A stretch of 64,000 nucleotides of DNA from assembly GCF_902459465.1 (NCBI RefSeq), contig NC_047067.1:20459680-20523679 (forward strand), read 5' to 3'. Origin of the DNA: Asterias rubens. Its lineage: Eukaryota; Echinodermata; Asteroidea; Forcipulatida; Asteriidae. Below the pieces are notes generated by a model. It was given only the letters and a program-made list of their open reading frames with translations. It did not search any database and was not told the DNA's origin. Positions 12,472-25,249 of the stretch are shown one piece after another; position 1 is the first letter of the stretch, and every line of letters begins with the position of its first letter. Both the position numbers and the translations under genes were made by a program.

Positions 12472-15400
12472 ATGGCTGGCCGACTACCTGCGTGTGTTAT
12501 AGACCCTGGGACTGGGTGAGTTTAATAGATAAAAAGCTTCATTAACTGGCAGAGACTAGGACCTATTCCCAGGGCGTTTTCTAACGTTACTGTGTGTAGA
12601 AACTTTATGGGGGCGTGCAGTATATGTGTTTGTGCACAAACTAGGCTATGCATTTTACTTCCTGTTCATTGGATTGGTGTTTCAGTTTCCTAACCTTTCA
12701 ATCATATATCAGTGAATTTCGGGACTTTCGGGATTTCTTTATAGAGAGATAAAGAGATATACTACTGCAGACAATGATTACTCATCTGTGTGTGTGATGC
12801 ATGATTCAATTTCAAATGGACCTATATTGCAAGAAAGATGTGGTATTATATATTATTACATCGGAAAACACCAACCAAGCTGGCAACAGCCAATCTCTCT
12901 CATATAAACATTGAACTATGACGAACATCTATGTATAATTATTGCAACAAATCATGAAATGATTACTTGCTAAATTTGTATGTGTCGTGACACGATGCCG
13001 CCCCATTTATTGTATTGTGACTGTATGCTGTACACACATACAGTACACACAAATGATAATAATGGTAGTCCACGAAATAGTGCCCTCTTGCTTGTAGGTT
13101 AACCTCTATCTAATGCTGATGATATATGATCGGGAGTTAGGGGCCGAGTGAAATTCCAATGTGTTCATATCTGATATATAGTGATAGAGGTTCATTTAAT
13201 CACGCAAGGAGATTATCCATGCTTGGAATTAACCGGACCCACGGCACCCACAGCTTGCTGTTGTGCCCTTGGCAAAGTTCCAGTTGAAAGGTACAATTTC
13301 CTAATAGAAGTGCCGCTAACCAGAGGGAAATTGCTGTGCCCCTTCAAGAGCAAAGTTCAACTTCAAAGGAGCCAAATTGGTATGCTGCAAACCGAAACCC
13401 GTCTCGCCCATGAGTAATGAATATCTCTAATCATAGCCCTACAGAATTAACCAAGAGTAACTGTTCTACCCCACAGGTACACCAAGATGGGTTTTGCTGG
13501 AAACACAGAGCCACAGTTTATCATCCCTTCAGGTACGTGTGGATTTCTTAAGACTTTTGTGTCGGGAATTTTAATTAAGCAAAGCTTGATAAACTATTTC
13601 TGAGTAAATTTCTTTTCATACCAAACCAACACTGGAAAACTTTTGAAAAGTGAGTTTTTATTGACCTAAGAATTACATGTATTACATGTGTTGGGTTAAC
13701 ATACATTAAATTTGTCACTAGGGCCTATTACATTTTTGCTTTGGAAATACAGGAAATGTCAAACGAAGACAGGAGGCACTTGGCTTAACATTCCTGAGGA
13801 TCTTGACATCACTCACTTATGTGGCATCAAAATACAGCCCTCAGTCTTGTTTTTTAACACATAATTTTTATTTCTGGATCTCTCCTTTTCTCAAACATGT
13901 CGGATTTGTTCATCTTTTTACCCCATAGCAATCGCCATCAAGGAGTCTGCAAAAGTTGGGGAGAAATCTCAGCGTAGGTTAGTCAAAGGTGTTGATGATT
14001 TGGACTTCTTCATTGGTGATGAGGCAATTGATAAGCCAAACTATTCCTGCAAGGTCAGTCTATTATCTGCTATTTTCAGATTTTCACTGAAGAATTTATC
14101 CTCAAAACTTGTGATTAACCCTTCTGTTGTTGCATACCCCAAGATTCCTCAATACCTTGCTATGACGCAATGGTGATGTAACCCATGCCACACTTTGCTG
14201 TCAATGTGTGATCAATCAGTGCTACAGATTGCCACCGCAGAAAATTGAGAACTTTGTCTGGATCTGCTGATGGCTTCTCCACTTTACCACACTCATTGAA
14301 GCACTAAGACAATTGGCTCCAGTCTACTCTCTACATCAGCATGTGTGTGCCGCACTACGTCACTTATAGTAGGAGGATTTGAATGATTAAAGAATGTTGC
14401 TTTTGTTACTCTTTGTTTTCAACCATCACCTCTTGATAATGATTTTTTTTGATGATCATTTCTTTGTTCCTACAGTATCCTGTACGTCATGGTATCGTTG
14501 ATGACTGGGACTTGATGGAACGGTTTTTAGAACAGACTATTTTCAAATATCTTCGAGCGGAGCCTGAAGATCATTACTTCCTCTTGGTGAGTTACCAGAG
14601 TGATTACTAAACAAATACCTTCCCTTAAAGCTCTCCTCAAGCAAACCCATCTTGAATTTCTTTTTTTTCAAGCTTGTATTAAAGGCTTAGTTAACCACTT
14701 CATGTCCTTAGTCTGGAAACTTGTTTATGACGGCTCTCTTTTATTGTCTCGAATGGATGGAGATCAATAACTATTTCCCCTTTGTCATCTTACTTACCTG
14801 TCTTTTCCTGGTTCGTTTTATAGACGGAACCTCCTCTCAACACACCTGAGAATCGAGAGTACACAGCGGAAATCATGTTTGAGACATTCAATGTTCCAGG
14901 ACTGTACATAGCCGTTCAGGTATGAAGATAAACTACAGTTATTATTACAACTGTTATTCTATTGTTTGTTCTGTATACCCTGCATGTGGTTTGGCTTTTA
15001 GTTAAAACCGTGACCTGGGTTGTGTGTACATTTTTTTATCAATTGTTTTTTAATGAATAAAGAATGATTGAATATCAGTATTATTAGTACTTTCTTTGAA
15101 ACCAAGAATTATTCAAAAGTGCCTTGCACTGTAACCCCAAGGCATAAAGATACCTGTTAAGATACTGAAAACGTGTAAGTTTTAGATGTGGAGGGAAAAA
15201 CCCACACAATCATGTAAGGAGTGATCCAAAGTGGGATTCAAGTCGGGGGGTCCAGACAGGGTTGAAGGGGCCACTAAAGCCAACCTGATCATGTGGAACC
15301 AAATATTAAAAGTTGTTTTGGACATGTGTGTATGAAGAAATGGATCATTAAGAAATGGATCATTAACTTGCTTTTCACATGTGGAAAGGTTAGGGTTGGA

Positions 15401-18400
15401 AAGGTCTCCTTGTCCTTGATAAGAAGACTACATGTAGTTCAATTTTGTTTTAGATTTAGCAATTTGTTTTGATTGGTATCATAGTGTCAAATGTGAGCCA
15501 AGTTTAACACAACAGGAACTACTCTGTTGATGTTCTGAATTCATTTCCTTCCTCTTATCTCATCCTTTCTTTCAATACACAAATGCCATGGAAAGGCATT
15601 AATTACTGTCATTGCTTACAAAAAGTGTCTACACGTCTGATACTTCTGTTGTTCTGATGTGATATTTTTTGTCTTGTTGTTACCACCAGGCGGTTCTTGC
15701 TCTTGCTGCATCATGGACATCACGTCAGGTTGGTGAGCGTACCTTGACAGGAACAGTTATAGACAGTGGGGATGGTGTCACTCACGTCATACCTGTGGTA
15801 AGTCTAACCCTACCACCAATAACCAATATTATACATTCGTTGAGCTCTGTTTACAGTCGACTCTCGTTATAACAAGGTCGTTAGGACTGGCCAAATTTCC
15901 TCTTTATAACAGGAATGATGTTATAAGAGAACAGCAAATCAAAGAAACTCAAAGCATAACTAAAATTCGGGACTTCAGAGTGTACCCTTGATAAACAGAA
16001 CTTCTTCTTAATGGTGCTCTTCATAATGACAGCCGACTGTACATTGACAAATTGTTGTTCTAATTGTTCATCTGAAAAACTTTTAACTGTTTGAACTATT
16101 GTGTTTTTTAAAAGGTGTTCTTTTTAAACCAAATCCTCAGGAATTATCATAGCTTGATATCCCATACTGTTTTTAATGTCTAGTTGAATTAATTTCAATT
16201 CATTAACAATGCATAATTTTTGCCTTCATGCTGGAATGTTGAACTGAGGTTTAAGCTTGGGCGATATCACGATATTATCGAATATCGAGATATTAATTTG
16301 GAAACTATTTCCATATCGGATGGATTTGGTTTTAATCGAAATATCGATATATCGCGATATATCGATTAAATATCGCGATGTATTTGCTAGCTTAAAAATC
16401 TTGCACCCCATGGGTTTGGAGTAAAACCAGAAGAATAGGTCATTAGAACACCTCTCTTATGCTATGACTGTCTCTTCTACAACTTTCACTTGGAGTTTGA
16501 AGACTGATGATGTCAAATTTAATTAATCGCGATTATATCGAATATCGCGATATATTGTCGGCGATATATCGTGAATAAAATAAATCGATATCGCCCAAGC
16601 TTACTGAGGTTTTTATAATTGAGATTGTATGAATCGAAAACAGTTCTTTATTAGGAGACTCTTCAGGATTGATTGCCTTACTATTTATTATGTGTGTATT
16701 TTGTGTCTATGCAGGCAGAAGGTTACGTCATTGGTAGTTGTATCAAGCACATTCCTATAGCTGGGAGGGATATTACTTACTTTGTACAGCAGATTCTACG
16801 TGAGAGGGAAAGTTCCATCCCGCCAGAGCAGTCATTGGAGACGGCCAAGGCAATCAAGGTTGGTTTGAGAGTAACCTGCTCTTAGGATTAAGTCAATTTA
16901 GTGTATACCTGGGCCCAATTTCATAGAGCTGCTTAAGCACAAAATATTGCTCAACACTGTTGCTAAGCAGAAATGATCAGGGTACCAGTCACAAATTGTA
17001 CTTGTGACATGGGAGTTTGGCTGGTAACCTTGTTCTGGTAAGCATTATTTTGTTATTCTTAGCTACTTTTTGTGCTTAGGCAGCTCTATGAAATTAGGCC
17101 CTGCATAACTGTCTGTGGTTAAGACAATTTTAGTCTAGTCAATTCATAAGCGTAGCTGAGCTGCTAATCTAGGAGTTGATTTTCAGTCTAATGATGAAAC
17201 TTTCATAACAAAAGTGCCCGCATTACACCATCACACTGAGATTATTCAATATATTAATAACTGTTTAAGACTGTTTCAAGAAAGCAGGTTTCCTTCACAA
17301 GCATTTGTTGGTGTGGTTTTCTTCTTCTCCTTTTTGTCAACTACACCCTGAGCAAATTTAAAGTCACCTGGAAGTGGTATTTTTCAAAATAAAGCTTTTG
17401 TCACTAATATATGTGTTTTGATGAGTGGAATGTGAATAAACAGTTAACTAAGGTTTAAAAAAATCAGTTCTTATGTTATTTACAAATTTAAGAGTAGACC
17501 CCGACCCGAGAGGGCGCTGTTCGTGACGTCAATCGAGGCAGACTTTGCCTGTAATGCGTAGAGTAAACACAATTGCAAAGTACATGTTCGGACCAAGTCG
17601 TGAGTTTGTACGTTTCAAAAAAAAAAAATTGTTTTTTTCCAGCAATGCCGACCTGCTGAATGCAGAAAAACACTTTTCACGACTTGGTCGTACATGTACT
17701 TTGCACGTGTATTTACTATACGCATTGCAGGCAAAGTCTGCCTCGATGACGTCACAAAAGGGGTAGGCGGAGTGAGCCCCCCAAACAACTTTATATATTT
17801 TTTAAACATATAAATTGTGACAAACAATTACTTTAAAAAATTGTTTTATTGTTCGTAAGCAATACTCTTATGTTTGAAAGGGTGACTTTAATTACAACTT
17901 GAAACTCATCTTTTTGAAGTCCAACAGTCCACTAAGACTTAAAAAAAAAGGTTCAGCATGCGTTTGTTACATCTATTTTGCCCAAAATTGAAGAAATTAA
18001 GCTGTGATTTGTTTGACGTTTGACAGGAACGATGGGGTTACATCTGTCCAGACATAGCAAAGGAGTTTACAAAGTATGATACTGATCCCGCTAAATGGAT
18101 GAAGAAATATGAGGGAATCAATGCCATCACTAAGAAACCTTTCTCTGTGGATGTTGGGTATGAGCGCTTCCTTGGACCTGAGGTGTTCTTCCATCCAGAG
18201 GTAAATTGTATTCAATTATTCTGCATCATTTGTGTTTCCAGCCCCTTCCCTCTACCTCCACTCCTTGTCTCCTTCATCCCTTGCTTGTTCTCTTTCTGTC
18301 TGTTCATGTTTTTCTACTTGACTGCTTCTGTTTATCTGTGTCTGGTGTTGTCATTCAGCCTTCTACAAAGACTCTGCTAGGGTCAAAACATCAGGCCATT

Positions 18401-21400
18401 AACTGATTTTGTGCAAAACTTATTTCCTTAAAATACCACCACCCTCGCAATATTATCATCGTTATAGGCAAGTTATGATGTGACACTCGTGAGAAATGGT
18501 TTGTTTGTGAAGGCAGGAACTCACAGGATGGATCTTAATGAATTGTTACGATTTGCAAACGTCTTGCTTCTGATGTCCATTTGTCAAAGTGCATTCAAGA
18601 ACAAATATAATACAGTCAATATAGAGCATGATGTATCTCCTCTCCAGTAGACGTTCTGAGTTACAAGATTAGGGTCTGGAGTCAATATAGAGCATGATGT
18701 ATCTCCTCTCCAGTAGACGTTCTGAGTTAAAAGATTATAGTCTGGAGTCAATATAGAGCATGATGTATCTCCTCTCCAGTAGACGTTCTGAGTTACAAGA
18801 TTAGGGTCTGGAGTCAATATAGAGCATGATGTATCTCCTCTCCAGTAGACGTTCTGAGTTACAAGATTATAGTCTGGAGTCAATATAGAGCATGATGTAT
18901 CTCCTCTCCAGTAGACGTTCTGAGTTACAAGATTAGGGTCTGGAGTCAATATAGAGCATGATGTATCTCCTCTCCAGCAGACGTTCTGAGTTACAAGATT
19001 ATAGTCTGGAGTCAATATAGAGCATGATGTATCTCCTCTCCAGTAGACGTTCTGAGTTACAAGATTAGGGTCTGGAGTCAATATAGAGCATGATGTATCT
19101 CCTCTCCAGCAGACGTTCTGAGTTACAAGATTATAGTCTGGCGTCAATATAGAGCATGATGTATCTCCTCTCCAGCAGACGTTCTGAGTTACAAGATTAG
19201 GGTCTGGAGTCAATATAGAGCATGATGTATCTCCTCTCCAGTAGACGTTCTGAGTTACAAGATTAGGGTCTGGAGTCAATATAGAGCATGATGTATCTCC
19301 TCTCCAGTAGACGTTCTGAGTTACAAGATTATAGTCTGGAGTCAATATAGAGCATGATGTATCTCCTCTCCAGTAGACGTTCTGAGTTACAAGATAAGGG
19401 TCTGGAGTCAATATAGAGCATGATGTATCTCCTCTCCAGCAGACGTTCTGAGTTACAAGATAAGGGTCTGGAGTCAATATAGAGCATGATGTATCTCCTC
19501 TCCAGTAGACGTTCTGAGTTACAAGATTAGGGTCTGGAGTCAATATAGAGCATGATGTATCTCCTCTCCAGCAGACGTTCTGAGTTACAAGATTAGGGTC
19601 TGGAGTCAATATAGAGCATGATGTATCTCCTCTCCAGCAGACGTTCTGAGTTACAAGATTATAGTCTGGAGTCAATATAGAGCATGATGTATCTCCTCTC
19701 CAGTAGACGTTCTGAGTTACAAGATAAGGGTCTGGCGTCAATATAGAGCATGATGTATCTCCTCTCCAGCAGACGTTCTGAGTTACAAGATTATAGTCTG
19801 GAGTCAATATAGAGCATGATGTATCTCCTCTCCAGTAGACGTTCTGAGTTACAAGATTAGGGTCTGGAGTCAATTATAGAGCATGATGTATCTCCTCTCC
19901 AGTAGACGTTCTGAGTTACAAGATAAGGGTCTGGAGTCAATATAGAGCATGATGTATCTCCTCTCCAGCAGACGTTCTGAGTTACAAGATTATAGTCTGG
20001 AGTCAATATAGAGCATGATGTATCTCCTCTCCAGTAGACGTTCTGAGTTACAAGATAAGGGTCTGGAGTCAATATAGAGCATGATGTATCTCCTCTCCAG
20101 CAGACGTTCTGAGTTACAAGATTATAGTCTGGAGTCAATATAGAGCATGATGTATCTCCTCTCCAGTAGACGTTCTGAGTTACAAGATTATAGTCTGGAG
20201 TCAATATAGAGCATGATGTATCTCCTCTCCAGTAGACGTTCTGAGTTACAAGATTAGGGTCTGGAGTCAATATAGAGCATGATGTATCTCCTCTCCAGTA
20301 GACGTTCTGAGTTACAAGATTAGGGTCTGGAGTCAATATAGAGCATGATGTATCTCCTCTCCAGCAGACGTTCTGAGTTACAAGATTATAGTCTGGAGTC
20401 AATATAGAGCATGATGTATCTCCTCTCCAGTACACGTTCTGAGTTACAAGATTAGGGTCTGGAGTCAATATAGAGCATGATGTATCTCCTCTCCAGTAGA
20501 CGTTCTGAGTTACAAGATTAGGGTCTGGAGTCAATATAGAGCATGATGTATCTCCTCTCCAGCAGACGTTCTGAGTTACAAGATTAGGGTCTGGAGTCAA
20601 TATAGAGCATGATGTATCTCCTCTCCAGTAGACGTTCTGAGTTACAAGATAAGGGTCTGGAGGGTAGTCTCTTGAAATTTGAGCCTTTGAAGTTTTACAT
20701 TCCAACCTGTTTAATTGTTTTGTCTTGCTATAGTTCTCCAACCCTGACTTCACAACTCCAATCTCTGAGACGGTTGATGTAGTGATTCAGAATTGCCCAA
20801 TTGATGTCAGGAGGCCACTCTACAAGGTAAAGTCATGATCAACTTTCTTATAGAGCCTTCTCAAATGATGAAACTATTTTATTTCTAACCATTCTTCTAT
20901 TTCGACTGTCAACAGTGAAACATGTCAGTAGACTGCAAGTTTTATGCATGTTTCAACATTGGAACCCATATAAGTGCTTTCTTTTTATTCATTCATGTAA
21001 GTGAATGGTAACCCAAAGTTCACACAAATATTCAAATTAATGTAAGATTTGGAAGGTCTGTACACTGTACAGTCGCATTTCTCTATACTCGGGTGACTTC
21101 AAAACTACATAGTTTGTTAGCCCTTTGAGAAAGACTCTGTTAAGTTCAAAACGTTGAGCCATTATATATTTTTTTTGCATTTAGACATACTCTGATTGTG
21201 GTTTTCCTTAAACAGAATATTGTCCTGTCTGGAGGGTCTACAATGTTCCGAGACTTTGGACGTCGATTGCAGAGGGATGTGAAGAGGATAGTAGATGCCC
21301 GTCTTAAAATCAGTGAAGAACTTAGCGGAGGAAGAATCAAGGTAAGTCAGTTTACGTTAAGATTGTCTAACTCCTTCAAGTTGTATCGCTAAGTTTGTTG

Positions 21401-22596
21401 CCGAAAGCAATTGTGTGAAAATTACCCTTTAGATCATAGCGACAAGCGGTTTATACAAAATGCCCAAAGCAGCTACTAACCGCTGCAGGATTTGACCTAC
21501 TTCCACTCAACATAAAGAGTTCATAGTGGGAAGTCATGCCCAGAATTTACATTTCCCTTTGTTTCCATTACTGTTTACAAAACAAAATCATTTCTATTTC
21601 ATATTGGGGTCTTAAAGTATTTTATTTAACAGCAAACGCAGAGTACAGAAACCAGCATTAGTAGCCATTTATGGGTGAATTGTGGTACTTGAAATCCGAC
21701 ACAAAAATTGTCTCTAAATGTTTGAATGTATAACCAGAAGTAACCTGCTTATCTTGATGTATCTTCACCTAAACAGCCCAAGCCTATTGAAGCCCAGGTT
21801 ATCACACATCACATGCAACGATTTGCTGTATGGTTCGGTGGAAGTATGTTGGCTTCAACGGTAAGTAACTTATCCTCACTTGACTCTCACATCACTCATT
21901 ATGGTCATTAGTTGGTTTCCTCATGCACAGTGTATCAATCATACTCAAAAAGCCTACTGTCCAAGTTCGTGGAAAAACAATACCAGCCATTTTGAGGATC
22001 TGTGCCTTTGGAAAAAAAAGTTTGTTGAACTTGGTTGAGTCATTTCCTGTCTTGCCAATTCAAGTGAAGTTGGTATAAGACAAGCGTTGTGTTTGATAAG
22101 AATCTTTCTCCCTTCAAAGAATCAATCAGAAGAGCCTTGCAAAAAAGCTATCCACCGTTTTTACTACTAATAACAATGGATTTATATATAGCACACACAT
22201 CCTAGTAGCTGGATCAAGATGCTTTATCATCCCCGTTCATTGGGCATACTTAAAACAACCAACAAACTTTCTCAACTCCCTGACAAGCACTCAACTTCAA
22301 ACTGGTTATATTAGGGCTAACATGGTTATTAAACACAATACTGTCTCAGCCCTTGCAGGTTTCCTTTTATACACCTGGGGTAAGAGAAGCAAGTTATGGT
22401 GGATTGTCTTGCTCTTGAAAACAGATGTTGTATGTAACTAACCTTTGTTTACGAATGGATAGTACTAAACCAGTTTATATTCTTCCCTTCCAATCTGCAG
22501 CCTGAGTTCTACCAAGTGTGTCACACAAAGGCAGACTATGACGAGCACGGCCCCAGCATTTGCCGACACAACCCTGTCTTTGGTGTCATGTCATAA
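12472..22596 (+). CDS. ACTR3: Actin-related protein 3 (Arp2/3 complex subunit)
   Basis: Twelve coding exons: 12472-12515, 13477-13532, 13929-14053, 14476-14586, 14824-14919, 15690-15797, 16715-16858, 18027-18200, 20734-20826, 21216-21341, 21777-21860, 22501-22596. All introns are GT-AG. The exons sum to 1257 nt, giving 418 residues, the same length as vertebrate ARP3. The start MAGRLPACV and the end [10 protein letters not shown] are the family's usual termini. The actin fold is visible in order: phosphate-1 loop (DPGTGYTKMG), phosphate-2 loop ([14 protein letters not shown]) and the adenosine motif ([15 protein letters not shown]). ARP3 pairs with ARP2 as the actin-like template on which the Arp2/3 complex nucleates branched filaments in the cytoplasm. 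Nothing suggests a defect. Its only oddity is the large minisatellite in intron 8. Confidence 0.98.
15798..16714 (+). other. ARP3 intron 6 with a MITE
   Basis: The intron contains the 350-bp inverted-repeat element described at 16253-16602. The rest is unremarkable AT-rich intron sequence. Confidence 0.85.
16243..16612. mobile_element. MITE, 350 bp, with 16-bp TIRs and 10-bp target duplication
   Basis: The element is 16253-16602. The ends are perfect inverted repeats: AAGCTTGGGCGATATC on the left and GATATCGCCCAAGCTT on the right. It is flanked by identical direct repeats ACTGAGGTTT at 16243-16252 and 16603-16612. The interior is rich in ATATCG/CGATAT palindromes and has no coding capacity. 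A 10-bp duplication would fit Mutator-like or IS4EU-type transposases from general knowledge, but no autonomous partner is present here. Confidence 0.88.
16911..17101. mobile_element. Inverted-repeat element (GGGCCCAATTTCATAGAGCT family)
   Basis: The element starts GGGCCCAATTTCATAGAGCT and ends in the near-complement AGCTCTATGAAATTAGGCCC. It contains further internal mirrored segments (GCTTAAGCACAAAA and TTTTTGTGCTTAGG). At about 190 bp it has no coding capacity, as expected of a MITE. It lies in ARP3 intron 7. A diverged full copy is at 39601-39778, with fragments near 30128 and 35760 and a possible one at 53640. Confidence 0.8.
17523..17755. mobile_element. Foldback element with long inverted arms
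   Basis: The left arm (GTGACGTCAATCGAGGCAGA and onward, 17523-17615) is the approximate reverse complement of the right arm (ending CTGCCTCGATGACGTCAC, 17680-17755). The arms share further blocks such as CAAAGTACATG and ACCAAGTCGTGA. The RNA or single strand would form a long hairpin. It lies in ARP3 intron 7 and has no coding capacity. Outer boundaries and target duplication were not resolved. Confidence 0.75.
18614..20660. repeat. 66-bp minisatellite, 31 copies, in ARP3 intron 8
   Basis: The array is 2047 bp, exactly 31 x 66 plus one inserted T near 19874. Each unit contains TATAGAGCATGATGTATCTC and ACGTTCTGAGTTACAAGAT. Variation is confined to a few sites: TAG/CAG after CTCCAG, and ATTAGGG/ATTATAG/ATAAGGG. 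Because 66 is a multiple of three, the minus strand is an open 22-residue repeat ([17 protein letters not shown]...) over hundreds of codons. It sits between two constitutive ARP3 exons, and the open frame is best explained by the period length. Confidence 0.97.
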
Positions 22597-25249
22597 AGTG
22601 GTATGAAGAATCAGAGAGAGTTAAGTTGCAAGTGGTTGAGTGGTATCATGGTATAGAGTCTTCCTGTTACGCTGTCCATCTTGGTCAGGACTCAGGAAGA
22701 CACAACCAAAGTTTGCTTTACAGGAATAGGTCACCCTTTTACAGAAACTAAACTTTATTTGTTGTTTTATCAAAGATGCCTCACTTGAGCGAGATGATCT
22801 GCTTCAATCTTTGAAATCATGTGTCTCGGAATTGTATCACTGTTGTTTTTTTTTTTTTTTTATGAAGAGTTTACAAAGCATGGGGTGTGGCATGCGACAG
22901 GTTACTTTTATAGATGGGCGTGGTAAACATTTATTGCAAATGTTCCCCCTCTTCATGGTACCATCTGACCAGAGCCAAAATTTATATTTTGAGCAAATGA
23001 TTTCATTGCCTTTCTTTATAAGCATCAGTAGCTTAGAATATACTCATAACCCTTCTATTAACCTTATACCAGACAGTTCTACATAGAACTCAAAAAGTTT
23101 GGCAACATATGAATTTATATAATTATGCGTCTTTTTCTAAATGAACAAATGCCTTTTGAGTAAATATTATATAAACGGTTACTTTCTGGGGTTTTTGTAG
23201 TGGGGGATGCACTTTATTATGAAATATCAAAGTTGAGTTGTCATGGGAGAGTGTGTAGATGGGGGAAGAATTAGTTACTCACTTTGTTACAAAGATTGTA
23301 TTTTTTGCAATTCTATGTACCAAATCTAGGATGCATCCATCAAGGGAGATATGTGCCATAGATATGTTTATGAGTACAAGGTCAAGAAATATCATTTTGG
23401 GTGATATTATCCCAAAAAGACTACTCCAAAGAAGTTGGCTGAAAGGTTTCATCTAAGTGGAAGAAGTAAATCTCTTTTTCTTCTGAATTCAGAGATTTTA
23501 TCAGTGGGTACTTTCACTGAATAAGTTCAGTCACAACTTTTTGTGGAGGAGCCCCATTTTGGGAAGGGACCTGTGTGTCTCCTATGCTTAGCCGATACCA
23601 TTATACAGTTTAGTGTATTATTTAATAGCTTATAAGACTCTTTAGGTCAAAGGTTAAAGGTATGACTAAAGGTCATGAATAATTAGTATGCCGCGTATCA
23701 ACTTAACTCACCAGCAGTGAGATAAACGACCAAAGTTAATTGCATGATCTTTCATTAAACAAATTTAATACCAAAGTTAGTGCTCTTTTTTGAAAAGGTA
23801 TAAAGGAAAGTTGGTATTTCTGCTTCAAAACATTTTTGCAGAGTGATAATCATTTTGGACTGCAGTTTATGGCTATTTTATTCAGGACTCTATAGACGGA
23901 GTTAGATTTCAGAAATGTAAGAAGCAATGCAAAGAAACAAGATTTCAGAATCTGTTACATTATCTTGTTTTTCTGTTTCTTCATATTTTAGGCTAACAAT
24001 TTTTTTTAAGAGCGCTCCATCCTAGTTGTAGAACAACAAATTTCTTGAATGTCAATTTCATTGGTTTTTTCTTTAGTTAAGTTTTAACCTGCCTTTTGAT
24101 TTGAATCTCATATCTTGTAACAAATACAACCATAGAGTGTACTAGAGGCACGGTAAAACCAGTGCTTGTTTATACCACTTTGTAAATCAGCATCATGTCC
24201 ATGTAAACCTTAAAGACTTGTTCCCCTAACTCTAACTCCATGGGCATTTTCTTATGATACAATTCTGTTTATCCATCAGGAGGTAAATTTCACTGATCTT
24301 CGAGTCAGTTCTGATGTATTTGCTATAGTCAGGGAACCAGTGATAAGATTGCCAATCACAATGGCTGTTATAAAAATTCACTTTGTCGGGACCGAGAGTC
24401 AGTGTTGAAGAAAAGTATGATACTAGGAGTGCATTATTTAAGGAGGTATGTTGAAATGCTAGCATTACCATACTCTAGTAACCAATAGAATTCAGGATTA
24501 CTGTGGGAACAAATAGGAACAACATTGCATGATTAAGGCATCAGATCAAAAGGCAGGGTTTCGTCAACTCTAAAGAAAGTAAGAACTACTGTTTCTTCAC
24601 TAGGTTGACATAAAATAGTCAGACATTTCTCATCCTTTAATATGAAAGCGTCGCCAGCTCCCATAATTTGAAATGAAACCCATATTGGCAATACTTTCAA
24701 TCTTTGGCATTCTTTTATTTTTTATTTTGAGCACTATGAAAAATGTAGTAATATAAAAAAATTGAATAAAATTTACACATTGATTGGAATGTATCCAGCT
24801 AATATTAATAGACAAATTAATTAATTAATGAATCATTGATATAAATGATTGGGTAAACCCAGTATTAAGTCTAAGTATGTACAAGGTTGTATGACGTTTT
24901 ATACAAAAATGTTCTTGGATTTTGGTTGAGTAATCATAATTGAATGCAATGTTTGGGGGAAGACTTCTATAGCTATATAAAAATGAAATAAAATTTAACA
25001 AGAAAATTCAATGACTATGATGTGTCTTTGAATACACTGTCCGAACAAGGCTTCATAATTATTTTTGTGAAGTTAAAATTTGTACACTAGTTACAATTAT
25101 TTCCCCTGATTTGTTTTTGAAATTCAATTGGAGACATTATTACGGAGACTTATTAGGTAACCACTCATTATTTTGCCATTAGCTTTGGGGGACATAACTC
25201 TATGGGAGGCAAGATGTATTAGACCAACGGCTGTTTCATGTCTCATAAT
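22597..25249 (+). other. ARP3 3' UTR and downstream intergenic DNA
   Basis: No further coding exon is supported. Candidate polyadenylation hexamers are an ATTAAA near 23754 and AATAAA at 24765-24770, so the ARP3 3' UTR may extend 1.2-2.2 kb. The minus-strand gene ending at 25250 converges on ARP3 here, so their 3' UTRs could overlap. Confidence 0.45.

Noticed and set aside
18584..20753. Two long minus-strand open frames (429 and 298 codons) of a 22-residue repeat
   Set aside because: They lie wholly in a 66-bp minisatellite within an ARP3 intron. A period divisible by three with no stop in the unit makes such frames automatically.
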